Positions 39,844 to 53,440 of a stretch of 64,000 nucleotides of DNA are shown here, piece after piece. Under the pieces are notes generated by a model, which did no database searches, was not told the origin of the DNA, and saw nothing but the letters and a program-made list of their open reading frames with translations. This DNA is from Lichenostomus cassidix (taxonomy: Eukaryota > Chordata > Aves > Passeriformes > Meliphagidae). Both the position numbers and the translations under genes were made by a program. Numbering within the stretch: position 1 is the first letter of the stretch; the number at the start of each line of letters is the position of its first letter. The DNA lies in contig VLJF02000033.1 in assembly GCA_008360975.2 (NCBI GenBank), positions 1,674,001-1,738,000 on the forward strand, given 5' to 3'.

Positions 39844-40057
39844 TGATTGGGGGGCAGACCTGACCCTGGGATGGATCGGGAATGGGGACCCCCGTGTGTC
39901 CCCAAGTGTCACCCCGCTCTGGGGGCCTTGGGAGGCAGCTGAACACCGACACGGCACCCAGCGAACCCCAAAAAAGGCGCCGAGACCCCCTGAGCCCCCC
40001 AGAACCTCCAAACCCCATAGAAAAACAGCCCCGAAAAACAGCCCCGCGACAATGAGC

Positions 40058-40593
40058 CAATGGGAGAAGGCGCTGAGCGATTCTGATCCAATCCGAGCTC
40101 GCGGCGCTGATGACTCTCCAGTTCCCAGGCAGACCCGCAGCGCCCAGCGCTCCCCACCCCAACCCCACCTGCGCCCCCCCCTCGCCCCCAGCGCTTCCCG
40201 CCAGCCCAATTTGGGGAGGGGGCGCGTGGGGGGCGCCCAGGCCTGGCCCGGAGCCCCGCGCTGCCCCAGCCCGACCTGCCCCGGCTCCATCCCGGCTCCT
40301 CCCGCGGCATGCGACGGCGTGGGGAAAAGGGGGGGAAAGGGTGGGCGCTGGGCTTGGCGGGAGGAGGAGAAGGGATGGAGGAGGAGAAGGAGGAGGGATG
40401 AGGAAGGAGCGGGAGAAAGGCCGGAGATCCGAGCGGGAGGAGGCGGGAGGAGGAGCCGCGGGCGGAGGAAGGAGGAAAGAGGAAGAGGAGGAACAGGAAG
40501 AGGTTGGAGAGAGGAAGAGGAGGAGCAGCAGAAGCCGCGCGCAGCTCTTTGTCTGCCGCGGCCTCGGGAGCATCGGCGCCCCGCACGCCGCAG
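40058..40593 (+). promoter_or_regulatory. ZNF-G promoter with X-Y module
   Basis: Inverted-arm copy: CCAAT at 40058-40062 and 40088-40092, X2 and X1 up to 40129 (reverse orientation). The untranslated exon ends at 40593 (CGCAG/GTGAGG). Confidence 0.55.
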
Positions 40594-41109
40594 GTGAGGG
40601 GGAGGAGGAAGTCGCCCCAAATGTCTCGGGGGTCCCCGAGCGGCGTTTTTTCTGGGCGGGTGTTTGGAGCTCGCAGCTTGCGGGATTGAGCCCCAAATCT
40701 CGTGAAGGGTCGCTGGGAGGGTTTGATTGTGCGGGGGGAACGTTTGGATGTGGCGGAAGGGCAAAGCTGAGCGCCAGTGGGGCTTTGGGGGATATTTTGG
40801 GGGCTGCAGGTGGGCACGGCCCGGTGTCGGGGTGGGAGGGGGACATGGGGCATGGGGTCCGGCCGGGAGAGCGGTGGAGGGGAAGGGCGGGAGCCCCGGA
40901 GTGGGGTGAGCGGAGAGGGGCGATGGCGGAGCTGGGGGAGCCCCGGCAGGCTGGAGAGGGGGGAGCGTGGCTAAGGGGGAAGCCTGGGATCACTGGAAGC
41001 GCGGAGCAGAGAATGAGGGGAGAAGGGACCCCTGGGAGCCCCAAAGCCCCCGGATCATCCCTAAGCGGGACCCTGGAAAATAGGGAAGCCCGGGAGTCAC
41101 GGGAGCCCC

Positions 41110-42074
<965 letters not shown>

Positions 42075-42283
42075 GGGAAGCCCTGCGAGTGTCCCGAGTG
42101 CAGGAAGAGCTTCATTGCTGCTCCAACTCCATCCCCAGTGGGAAGATCTGCAGTGGATGATCCCCAGTGACCCCCGTTGGGCAGAATCTTGGTGACCCGC
42201 ATTCCAGCTGATCCCCGTCAAGTTGGGGGAAGGTGTTTTAAATGGTCAAATTTTCCTTTTTCTCCTATTCTGAGTTTGTTAGC

Positions 42284-42289
42284 AATAAA
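42284..42289 (+). terminator. Polyadenylation signal for ZNF-G
   Basis: AATAAA about 210 bp past the final HQQRHQ stop, in the conserved position. Confidence 0.55.
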
Positions 42290-43032
42290 TTCAATTCACA
42301 TATCCAATTCCGAGCCTGTTTTGTGCACAAAGGTGTTGGATGAGGGATCTCTTAGCCAGGTCCTTCTATCAGCTCAGGAAGCCTTGGTTCAGTTTTCTCT
42401 CCCCATGGCGGCTGTGCAGGGCAGTGAGAGAGCAGCTCTGCTGGGTGCCTGGCATGGGGCCAGCGTCACCCCACTGCAATGTGCCATGGCCTCGTGTGGC
42501 CCTGTGCTCTGGAGCCAGCGCTGCTGTTGCTTTTTCCTTGCTGATGGTTTTCTCTTTTGCAGGAAAGGCTTGTGAAGTGCCCCCGCTGTCCCTGGTGTCC
42601 CCTGGGCGCCGGCAGCCGCGTCCCTTGGCCTGCTCCCCCTGGGCCGTTGCAGGGCGGCTGGCGGAGGCTGGGAGCTGCCGTGGGGGCCGTGGGGCTGCCC
42701 CGGGGGCTGCGTGCCGAGGCGGGGCCAGGAGGTGCGGAGAACTTGGTCGCTGTTTGCAGAGCAATGGCGCCTTGGGCCCGGGCCCGTTGCAGGGCTGTTC
42801 CTCATGTGCGGCTTTGGCCTCGGCCAGCCCGGGGGGCACTGAGAGCGCGGGGCTTGGGCTGTGCGCTGTGCAGAGCCCGCGCCTCGCTGCCCTTGGCTGG
42901 CTGTGCTGTCACTCGGGATTGTCCCAGCGCCATTGCTGCTCGGTGCCAGCGAGCGGGGACAAGGCCGGCGCCGGTGTCGCCCCCAGGCAGGCAGGCAGGC
43001 AGGCAGGGCTTTAGTGGGGCAGCAGCGGCGCC

Positions 43033-43124
43033 ATGGTGGGAGCGTGTGTGCGGCCCGGGAGCGGCGGCAGCGGGCAGAGCCCGGGGAGGCGGCGGCGGAG
43101 CTCGGAGAGGCTGTCCCAGCGCAG
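43033..43124 (+). other. Candidate first coding exon in CpG island, copy 2
   Basis: ATG in GCGCCATGG, a 92-nt open frame and donor CAG/GTGGGA, matching the copies at 473-564 and 54668-54759 with one residue change (Gln for Arg at residue 15). Confidence 0.3.
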
Positions 43125-43589
43125 GTGGGAGCCGCGCTGCCTTGTGCCGGGGCTCGGGGCTCGCTGCGGGCGGATGGAGGGGATGCAGGGGGCGGCAGGG
43201 GGGCTGTGGCGGCTTCCTTCTCCCGTCTCCCTCCCTCCCTCCCTCGCTGGCTGTGGCGCCGTGTTGCCGCTGGCCTGAGGCCGCTGAGGGAGCGGCTGCC
43301 CGCGGTCTCCTTGCCGCTGCTGCCTCGGCAGGAGGCGGTGCCGGAGCAGCGCTGGCTCGTCCCGCTCGCTGTCGGTAGCACAGAGGTGGCTGCGCTGTCG
43401 GCGGCAGTGTGCGGGAAAATCCGCGTGGCCAGAGGTTTGTGTGGCCGCAGGAGACAGAGGAGTCGTGTGAAAGTGACTTTAGGGATGGACAGAGGGAGAG
43501 GCCGTGGGGCATTTGCCATGGGGCTGTAAAACGCAGCCTCCTTTCTATGCTCGTTTCCCCGGCTGCGTTTCATTGTCCCTTTGCCCTCT

Positions 43590-44172
43590 TGTCACCGTAC
43601 CTGCGGGAAAAACAAAAACCTTTCAACAAGATTTTTAATGTTAGAGAGTCAAGGCGTTACTTTATTATCTGAGCAGGATGTTGTTCTGGCCAGGATGTGC
43701 CACGGGAATCACCCCATATACACAGAGCCCGGGTTTGTAGAGAGAATCGTTCTATGGCACATAAGTTTTGGAAGATTTTTTAGGTATTTTTTACAGTCAA
43801 AACTCATAGATGGGTTTTTGGTCGGTCTTAATTGGCTCCGTGCTGCTTATTTTCTAATCTATGGTTTCGTATTAGATCCAGATTGCTTTTCTTCTTATAT
43901 TAATTAGGTTTTCCTTCTTATCTCTCTTTAGCCAGACAAGGTGTCTCCAAACAGCCAGGGGTGAGGTTTGGAGCTGATGTTCGTTAATGGCTGCTGATGG
44001 CCTTTTGTCTTTTGGGCTCCTCCTAGTCTGTAGTTATGTTGAGCTCATCAGACCTCACAGGGCAGAAAAATGTCTTGGAAAAAAATCTTAAAATTCCTTT
44101 TCCCTGGCTAAAGACAACCCAAACCTTTGACAAAAGTTATACAAAATATTTAAACTGGTATATTTTCCAACA
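43590..44172 (-). mobile_element. Solo LTR (ERVK-like), copy 1
   Basis: On minus the element starts TGTTGGAAAA and ends GGTACGGTGACA (TG...CA), with AATAAA about 70 bp before its end. It is absent at the homologous site near 35731, where flanking sequence is continuous. No internal retroviral genes are seen. Confidence 0.6.
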
Positions 44173-45430
44173 CTCTGTCTGAGGTACTTGGAAGGTACAG
44201 ACTTCCCGATCCGCCCACTGCCTGTGTCCCTTAACATGCACCCCTAGTTTGTGTAACATTCGGTATTCGTGGCTCTGGGAAGTGTTTGTTCTGCTTGTGG
44301 AAGTTCAGGAATGGAGCAGGAGCTTGGCTGAGCAGCAGTCTGTGTCAATTAGTAACAATTCAAATTCACAAATTGGTTCTGGGACCTGATAGGAATTCTT
44401 AGGATTCCCAGGGGCTGCTCCATGGTGTTGTAGGATTTGTTCTGGTGGCCGTTTTAATTTTTTTAAATCTTTTTTGGGGTGCACCCTCCTGACCTTATTT
44501 AGCACTATTGTGTAATTAAACCATTCTATGTTTGGATTCCGAACTGATTTCCCTGAACTTGTGGTATCAAAAATCCCCACTGGTTTATTACACTCTATAA
44601 AGCATCCACAATGCTAGCACATGTTGGAGTGAGGAGAGACATGATTTTCCCCAACCTTTTTTAATGAAGTTTTCCCAACATTTTCCCATTTGCTCTTTTT
44701 CTTTGCAGCTGAACCAGTTTGTGCTGCACAGTCAGATCTCCTCAGTCTGGGCTCTGCCCTGAGCTGTGCAAATTCCATCTGTGCAAGCAGGCAGAGCTCG
44801 GGCTGAGGGACAGAGGGAATTGGCCCAATTGCTCCCCCAGGCCACAAGGCCCTGGTCCATTGTCCAGCCTTTGCCCCAGCAGGGTTCATTTGCATTTCTA
44901 AAGCTCCTTCCTCTCGTGGCTGCCTGGAACCGAAGCTTCTCTGCCAGGGCAGCCATCGGGTGACTCACATGTGGCTCTGCCCCCCACAAGCTGCTTTGGG
45001 GATTTGTTCTTCATCAATATTGTATTAATTAGCTGCAGGAGGAGGAGGAGGTGGGATTTTGTAGAAGGAAGAGGAGGAGGAGGAGTGAGAGGAAGAGGAG
45101 TGTGAGGAAGAGTAGGGATAGAGGAGGAGGAGCAGGAAGAGGAGGCAGCCCAAGGTTCCAGCATTGCCTGTATCTGCAGCCCCCCACATGCAGCAGGTGA
45201 CTGGGGAGGGGGATCCACGATTTTCACGGGGCCTAAATCATGATGTTTTTAAGTTTTATTGGGCTAAATGTTCATGCTTTGGGGTTTCTTTGGGAGTCAA
45301 TCTTTATATCTTGAAGGGGCTTTTGGCTGAATCTTGATATTGTGGGAGTTTGGGGTCTGTTTCTTTATGTTTGTGGGATATTTGGGAATCTCGGTGGTTA
45401 GTGGTTTTTACAGCCACCAAACTGCCAGAG
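44173..45430. other. Dispersed repeat and unrecognised sequence
   Basis: 44173-44720 matches 35731-36260, and its first ~170 bp match 53441-53613 inverted. 44720-45030 is unrecognised. 45030-45150 is a GAGGAG-rich tract reminiscent of the ZNF promoter exon. The junction to ZNF sequence is at about 45425. Confidence 0.45.
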
Positions 45431-45679
45431 ACTTGCAGAGCTGGAGCTGGGCAGGAGGAACCCCCAGGGCAAGGCGCTGAGCCCTTGTTTTTCCCCCAAA
45501 GCAGGATTTGTCATTGCCAAGGCGTGGCCGGATGGAGGAGGAGGAAAAGGCCCGGAGATGCAGCCGGAGCTCGGAGCTGGGGGAGAAGCCTGAGGGCAGA
45601 GAGAAAAAAGCTGTCAGGAGCTTCCTGAATGGAGGGAAAGGGGCGATGGGACCTTTAGAAGAGTTGAATTGGGTTTGAC
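45430..45679 (+). pseudogene. ZNF leader-exon remnant
   Basis: ZNF intron 3' end, acceptor and first part of the main exon (from 45505: [18 protein letters not shown]), cut after GREK at about 45606, before any zinc finger. It is joined to minisatellite flank; the frame then ends at TGA about 45677-45679. Confidence 0.8.
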
Positions 45680-46460
45680 CCACCTGGAATTGGGTTTGAT
45701 CCACCTGGAATTGGGTTTGATCCTCCTGGAATTGGGTTTAACCCACCTGAAATTTGGTTTGATCCATCTAGAACTGGAATGGATTTACCTGAAATGGGGT
45801 TTTGTCGACCTGGAATTAGGTTGATTCATCCTGGAATTCGGTTGCATCCCACTGGAATTTGGTTTAATCGGCCTGGAATTGGGTTGGATCCACCCGGAAT
45901 TTGGTTTAGTCTCTCAGGTATTTGGTTGGTTCATCCTGCAGTTGGGTTGGGTCCAGCTGGAACTGGGTTTGATCCATCTGGAATTCAGTTGGATTTACCT
46001 CAAATTGGGTTTGATCCACCTGTAATTGGATTGGGTTGAGCTGGAATTTGGTTTAATCTACCTGGAATTTGGTTTGATCCTCCTGGAATTGGGTTGGATC
46101 CACCTGGATCTGGATTGGATTCACCTGGAATTCCGTTGGATCAACCTGGAATTGGGTTAAATCCACCTGCAATGAGGTTGAATGCCCTTGGAATTCAGTT
46201 GGATTTACCTGGAATTGGGTTTGAGCCACCTGGAGATGGATTTGATCCACCTGAGATTGGGTTGGATTTAGCTGGAATTTGGTATAATCTGCCTAGAACT
46301 GGATTTGATCCACCAGGAATTGGGTTGAGTCCACCTGGAATTGGGTTTGAATGGTGTTGGTGCTGCAGTAGAGGTTGGAATTGCCCCAGGATCCTCCTGG
46401 AATCGAGTCAGACACACCTGGAATTGGGCTGAATTCCCCTGGAAATGGATTTTTGGTTAT
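45665..46460 (-). repeat. 20-bp minisatellite, inverted arm
   Basis: Reverse-complement copy of the CAATTCCAGGTGGATCAAAC array, closest in unit order to copy 2 (16330-17040). Confidence 0.85.
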
Positions 46461-46489
46461 ATTCTGTCTGGATGATGGTGTGGGGCAAT

Positions 46490-46990
46490 GGGAATGGGGA
46501 ATTGGGGGGGTGAGAGTATAAAAATCCTGGAAAATGGGGATTTCCCCCCAAAATCCTGGGAACAGAGGGGTTTGGGCAATGCCAGAGCCCCAAAATCCTG
46601 GGGAAAAGAGGAATTTGAGCATCCTGAGCCACTCAAAATCCTGGAAAAAGAGGAAGTGGGAACTCCAAGTCCCTCAAATCTTCAGTACCAGTGGGGTTTG
46701 CAATTCCCAGAGTCCCAAAATTCCAGAAATGGATGATTTGGGAAATTCTAGAGCCCCAAAATCCTGAGAACAGGGGGGTTTGGGAGATCCCAGAGCCCCA
46801 AAACCGTGGGAAAAGAGGAGTTTGTCCACTGCTGACCCTGAAAATTGCAGAAAAGGGGGTAAAACCCTGAAAAAACAGGAAGCTGGGCCAACGCCCTTCC
46901 CAAAAATATCCCCAAAAAGGGGGATGGACCTTCTGAATCTCCCCGATCCCCTTTTGCCATGGATCCAGGACACCCCAAATCCCAACGCCG
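46490..46990 (-). repeat. Minisatellite after orphan exon, inverted arm
   Basis: Reverse-complement copy of the GGATTTTGGGGCTCTGG array, of the short type found in copy 2. Confidence 0.75.
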
Positions 46991-47016
46991 CGGCTCCAGG
47001 ACCCCCCAAAGCCCAC

Positions 47017-47092
47017 CTTGGAGCCCCCAAAGGCCAGGCAGGGTCAGCGCCAGCAGCAGCAGCAGGCAGGGGCAGCTCCGTGCTCCATCCAT
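47017..47092 (-). pseudogene. Orphan signal-peptide exon, tapasin-like, copy 4
   Basis: Intact 76-nt leader exon and donor, divergent from class II-5. No downstream exon is seen. Confidence 0.45.
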
Positions 47093-47474
47093 GGCGCCTC
47101 GGGATGTGGCGACACTGGGAAGGGTCGCTGGTGGTCCCAGTGCAGCGGCGGCGAAGTGGGGGGAGTGGGAGTGGGGGCGCAGCGCCCCAAAAGCGGCGGA
47201 GCCAATGGGAGGGCGTGTGTGTTGTGTCGTCACCGGTTGCCGGGTAGAGCCTGTGCAAAACGGGCCCCAAACCGGCCCGGCCAATCGGAGCGCGTCCAAA
47301 ACAACTGCGGCCAATGGCAGCGCGCCCAAAACCACGCCCAGGCAATGGGAGCGCGTCCCAAAACGGCGCCCGGCCAATCAGAGCGCGCGGGGCGGATGAT
47401 CCCGCCCTGCTCCGGACTGGAGCTCCCAGTGCAGCGGCTGCTGCGGGGCTGGCGGCAGCTGCCCGGCGCTGGCC
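47093..47474. promoter_or_regulatory. Bidirectional class II-5 / tapasin-like promoter
   Basis: Contains the X1-Y module at 47202-47244 (pointing toward the orphan exon) and several CCAAT boxes between 47275 and 47390 on the class II strand. Confidence 0.6.
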
Positions 47475-50260
47475 ATGGGGCGAGTGGCGGCAGCTGGGGC
47501 CCTACTGGTGGCACTGGTGGTGCTGGGAGCCACCCCGGCTGCGGGCGCGGAGCTGTCGGGTGAGCGGGGGGAGCAGGGAATGCGATGGGAAAGGGGGAAA
47601 AGGGGAAAGAAAGGGGTTTGGGAGCCCAAAGTGGAGGGGGAGGAGGAGGGGAAGCCGAAAGGGAGAGCGGGAGGGGCTGAGGGTTGGGGGAAGGTGAGGA
47701 AGGGGTGGGAGAGGGTGGGGAAGTGGGGAAAAGGGGAGGGTGGGAGCCCAAAACTCAGCGGGAGGGGGATGGGGATGATGAAATTGTGGGTAAAAGGGTG
47801 GAAAAAGGGCAAAAAGAGGGAATGGGACCCCAAAACTGCATTGGGGAGTGGCTGAAAATGGCGGGGAGTGAGGATGTGAAAGGGGAAATAGGGAGAAGGG
47901 TGGGAAAGAGGAAGTGGGAGCGCGGGCAGGAGGGTCCCATGGCGGCCGTGGGGCACAGGGGGTGCGGAGTGGGGATCCGGGGTGACCCCCGGAGCTCTGG
48001 GATCGATGGGGGTGCTGGGGGAACCCCTGACCTGTGCCTTGCACACACAGGGGTCTTCCAGTTTATGGCATCCAGCGAGTGTCACTTCATTAACGGCACG
48101 GAGAAGGTGAGGTTCCTGCAGAGGTACATCTACAACCGGGTGGAGTACGCGAGGTTCGACAGCGATGTGGGGAAATACGTGGGGTTCACCCCGGATGGGG
48201 AGAAAGCGGCCCGGTACTGGAACAGCCTGCCAGATTTCATGGAGAGAATACGAACTGCAGTGGACAGGCACTGCCCGCACAACTACAAGATCACCCCGTT
48301 CGGCGTGGAGCGCAGAGGTGAGCGTGGGGCAGAGGTGTCCCCTCAGGCTCTGCCCTGGCAATGACCCTGCAGCCCCTCAAACCCTCCCTGGGAATCACCC
48401 AGAGCCCTCAGCCCTCCTTGTGCCAAACCCGGGGCTTCTTGTCCTTCTCAGTGACTCCTGTAGCTCTCCCAGTCCATCCCAGTCCCCCCCAGTCTCTCCC
48501 AACCCCCCCAGCGCGTCCATTTCAGCCAAGCGTGAAGATGACGCTTCTCAGATAATCAGAGCGCGCGTCTCTGATGACTCATCAGTTGCCAGGCAGACAA
48601 GCAGCGCCGAGTTCCCCGCGCTCGGCTTAGCTTCGCAGTGCCGCGGAGTTCATTCCCAGTCCCTCCCAGTGCCACCACAGTCACTCTGAGTGCCACCATA
48701 GTCCATCCTAGTGCCACCATGGTCACTCCCAGTCCCTCTAATCCCATTCCCAATCCATTCCCAATGTATTCCCAGACATCCACCCTCTCTCCCTGTCCCT
48801 CCCAGTGTTCCCCAATCCACTCCCCTCTTTCCCAGTGTTCCCCCAGTCCCTCCCACTCCATTCCTAGCCCCTCCCAGTGCTAGCACAGTCACTCCCAGTC
48901 CCTCTAAAGCCAATCCCAGTTAATTCCCAGTCCACTCCCAGACCTCCATCCTCTCTCCCAGTGCCGTCCCAGCACGCCCTAATCCAATCCCCTCTATCCA
49001 AGTCCTTCCCCAGTCCCACTAATCGCAATTCCTGTACATTTCCAGTCCCTCCTACTGCACTGCCAGTCACTCCCAGTGCCTCCAACGTCCCTCCCAGTTT
49101 GTCTAATGCCAATCCCAGTCCATTCCCAGTGCACTCCCAGATTTCCATACTCCATTTCAGTGCCCTCCAATGCCCCCAATTCACACCCCTCTCTCCCAGT
49201 GCCCCCCCATTCCGTCCCCCTTCATTCCCAGTCCCTCCCAGTACCACACCACCCCTCCCAGCTCTCTCCCAGCGCCCCCCCAGCTGATCCCAGTGTCTCC
49301 CCTCTCTCTCCCAGTGCCCCCCAGCGTGTCCATCTCGCTGGTGCCCTCGAGCTCCCAGCCTGAGCCCGGCCGCCTGCTGTGCTCCGTGATGGATTTCTAC
49401 CCTGCGCAGGTGCAGGTGAGGTGGTTCCAGGGCCAGCAGGAGCTCTCGGAGCAAGTGATGACCACCGACCTGCTCCCCAACGGGGACTGGACCTACCAGC
49501 TGCTGGTGCTGCTGGAAACGCCCCCCCGGCGCGGGGTCACCTACACCTGCCAGGTGGAGCACGTCAGCCTGGAGCAGCCCCTGAGGCGGCACTGGGGTAC
49601 GGCCAGAGCCCACAGCGCCGGGGGGAGCGGGGGAGGCACTGGGGGGGCTGGCAGGGGGATTGGGCTGTGCTGGGGGGAACTGGGAGGGAGGTGGAGTGAG
49701 GCTGGAGGGGCTGGAAGGAGATTGGGGATGGAAAAGCAAAGGCTGGAATGAGGTTGGTTGTGCTGGGAAGAGACTGGGAGGGACATTGGTGAGTCCTGGT
49801 GGGGCTGGGAAGGGACTGGGAGAGGGTTTGGGGGTCCTGGGGCGGTGGGGGGCAACTGGGAGGGGTTGTGGGGTGCTGAGAGGGACGGGAGGGGCTTTGG
49901 TGTGTCCTGGGGAGGCTGGGAATGGATCGGGAGGAGGTTTCAGGGGCTCCTGGGCGGGCTGGGGGCGACTGGGAGGGTGCTTGGAGGGGCTTGGGGTGTC
50001 GCTGAGAGGATTTTGGGGGTCCTGAGCCCTGCTGACCCCCCAGAGATGCCGCCGGACGCTGCCCGAAGCAAGATGCTGACGGGGATCGGGGGCTTCGTGT
50101 TGGGCTTCGTCTTCCTGGCGCTGGGGCTCGGCTTCTACCTGCGCAAGAAGGTGAGGGGGGGTCCCGGGGGTCGTGTCCCCCCTGCCCCGGAGCGGCTGTG
50201 CTCCCCCCGGGGCCCCCCAGCCCGGTGTCACCCCCTTTTCTCTGCCCACAGAGCTCCTGA
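47475..50260 (+). CDS. DAB: MHC class II beta chain 5, best classical candidate
   Basis: Exons 47475-47559, 48051-48317, 49315-49596, 50044-50150, 50252-50260, all GT-AG; 249 aa. Leader, beta-1 (NGT sequon, Cys pair), beta-2 Ig fold and TM are as in the other copies. It is the only copy in which W61 (YWNS), H81 and N82 (CPHNY) are all present, the residues that hydrogen-bond the peptide backbone in classical class II molecules. Exon 2 is 267 nt rather than 270: the segment after NYK is one residue shorter (ITPFGVERR against VFTPFSVERR), with Ser to Gly. It has a normal AATAAA. The intron 2 array and X-box differ from copies 1 and 3. Confidence 0.93.
48551..48593 (-). promoter_or_regulatory. 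Intronic X1-X2-Y element, class II-5
   Basis: Antisense in intron 2: X1 CCTGGCAACTGATG (12 of 14 consensus matches), X2 AGTCATCAG, 11-bp spacer, then a degenerate Y box CTGATTATC. It is the only intronic copy that keeps X1. Confidence 0.5.
48640..49314 (+). repeat. Intron 2 minisatellite, class II-5
   Basis: CAGTCCCTCCCAGTGCCAC-type degenerate repeats, most similar to the class II-2 intron. Confidence 0.7.
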
Positions 50261-50402
50261 GCCGCCGCCGGCCGCAGCCCCTCCCCGTGGCCTCGGGCCC
50301 GGCCGGGACCCCCTGCTCTGTCCCCGCGCTGATTTTGGGGGGTCGTGTGTCCCCCCAGCCCTGCTGTCACTCTGACCCCGCCCGGCTGCTCCCAGTGCTC
50401 CC

Positions 50403-50408
50403 AATAAA
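50403..50408 (+). terminator. Polyadenylation signal, class II-5
   Basis: AATAAA about 145 bp after the stop, in the conserved class II 3' UTR. Confidence 0.8.
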
Positions 50409-50694
50409 GCTTCCCAGTTGGCTCCGGTCGCGTTTCTTGGGGGGCACTGGGGAGGGACTTGGGGGGACACCGCGGTGGGGCTGTGACTGGGGGACAGACC
50501 TGACCCCGGGATGGATCGGGAATGGAGACCCCGTGTGTCCCCAAGTGTCACCCCGCTCTGGGGGCCTTGGCAGGCAGCTGAACCCCGACACGGCACCCAG
50601 TGAACCCCAAAAAGGCGCTGAGACCCCCTGAGCCCCCCAGAACCTCCAAACCCCGTAGAAAGACAGCCCCGAAAAATAGCCCCGCGAAAATGAG

Positions 50695-51216
50695 CCAATG
50701 GGAGAAGGCGCTGAGCGATTCTGATCCAATCCGAGCTCGCGGCGCTGATGACTCTCCAGTTCCCAGGCAGACCCGCAGCGCCCAGCGCTCCCCACCCCAA
50801 CCCCACCTGCGCCCCCCCCTCGCCCCCAGCGCTTCCCGCCAGCCCAATTTGGGGAGGGGGCGCGTGGGGGGCGCCCAGGCCTGGCTCGGAGCCCAGCGCT
50901 GCCCCAGCCCGACCTGCCCCGGCTCCATCCCGGCTCCTCCCGCGGCATGCGACGGCGTGGGGAAAAGGGGGGGAAAGGGTGGGCGCTGGGCTTGGGGGGA
51001 GGAGGAGAAGGGATGGAGGAGGAGGAGGAGGGATGAGGAAGGAGCGGCAGAAAGGCCGGAGATCCGAGCAGGAGGAGGAGGCGGGAGGAGGAAGGAGGAG
51101 TGAGGAAGAGGAGGAACCGGAAGAGGTTGGAGAGAGGAAGAGGAGGAGCAGCAGAAGCAGCGCGCAGCTCTTTGTCTGCCGCGGCCCCGGGAGCATCGGC
51201 GCCCAGCACGCCGCAG
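50695..51216 (+). promoter_or_regulatory. ZNF-H promoter with X-Y module
   Basis: CCAAT at 50695-50699 and 50726-50730, X2/X1 to 50767 (reverse orientation). The untranslated exon ends at 51216. It lies about 290 bp beyond the class II-5 polyA signal, so the two genes are tightly tandem. Confidence 0.55.
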
Positions 51217-51733
51217 GTGAGGGGGAGGAGGAAGTCGCCCCAAATGTCTCGGGGGTCCCCGAGCGGCGTTTTTTCTGGGCGGGTGTTTGGAGCTCGCAGC
51301 TTGCGGGATTGAGCCCCAAATCTCGTTCAGGGTCGCTGGGAGGGTTTGATTGTGCGGGGGGAACGTTTGGATGTGGCGGAAGGGCAAAGCTGAGGCGGCA
51401 GTGGGGCTTTGGGGGATATTTTGGGGGCTGCAGGTGGGCACGGCCCGGTGTCGGGTTGGGAGGGGGACATGGGGCATGGGGTCCGGCCGGGAGAGCGGTG
51501 GAGGGGAAGGGCGGGAGCCCCGGAGTGGGGTGAGCGGAGAGGGGCGATGGCGGAGCTGGGGGAGCCCCGGCAGGCTGGAGAGGGGGGAACGTGGCTAAGG
51601 GGGAAGCCTGGGATCCCTGGAAGCACGGAGCAGAGAATGAGGGGAGAAGGGACCCCTGGGAGCCCCAAAGCCCCCGGATCATCCCTAAGCGGGACCCTGG
51701 AAAATAGGGAAGCCCGGGAGCCACGGGAGCCCC

Positions 51734-52784
<1,051 letters not shown>

Positions 52785-52796
52785 AGGAAGGCCTTC

Positions 52797-53440
52797 TGAG
52801 TTAAGGTAAAATAGAAATTATTAATTTAAAAGAGCTGGAAGTTCGATAATAATAACTTTTGAACTGATTTAGAAGGCCAGAGATTGGATAATGATTTACT
52901 AAGATTTTCCTGCTGGAGGCAATTTGTGATTCGCTTAATGATTTTGTGCCTACCTAGTATCGGGGAGGATAGAGAGAAGAGAGCCAAATAATTGAGAAAA
53001 ACCACTGAGTGTAACTGAGCATCCCACCCTTGGACCCTGAACCGGTACAGGTGGGTTCTCAGGCTTGGACTTGGACCAAGAACCAAGGGAGCATGCGCAA
53101 GGGAGCAAGGTGAAGAGTTCATTTTGAGGAAGACTATTGATTACCTCATCATTAACCATTTGGGACCCTTGCCCACAATTAATCTGAGACACTGCGCTTG
53201 CGCGAGCATATTTAGATGAACTTTGAACTCATTATAATATGAAGCGGGGATAGGTAATTAATATGTATAGGGGCTTTGTCTAACTTTATGCATAAGTAAC
53301 CTGTAACCTGATGTAAACCTCCTGAAGTGTTGCTGAGGGTGTGCATGCCTTTGGGGGGGCTACCCCCCATGCACCCCAGCTGGAATAAACACATACCTAC
53401 TTCATAACTATCTGACTTGTGGAGTCAATTCCGTGCTTCA
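52797..53440 (+). mobile_element. Solo LTR immediately 3' of ZNF-H
   Basis: An AT-rich ~640-bp block with TATA-like CATTATAATATG (about 53230), AATAAA (53384-53389) and a 3' end ...CCGTGCTTCA. Its right edge abuts the dispersed repeat exactly at GTACAGACTGCTGCTCAG. The left edge is approximate. No target duplication is evident, so a rearrangement may have used the LTR. Confidence 0.5.

Larger units (their letters stand above)
42177..43520 (+). repeat. CpG-island unit, copy 2
   Basis: Plus-strand copy of the unit at 313-1416, more complete on its far side. The CpG-rich core spans about 42590-43440. Confidence 0.7.

Noticed and set aside
42389..43573. 394-aa ORF in the CpG island
   Set aside because: Open because of high GC content. 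Residues are Pro/Ala/Arg/Ser-rich in all frames, and no domain is seen.
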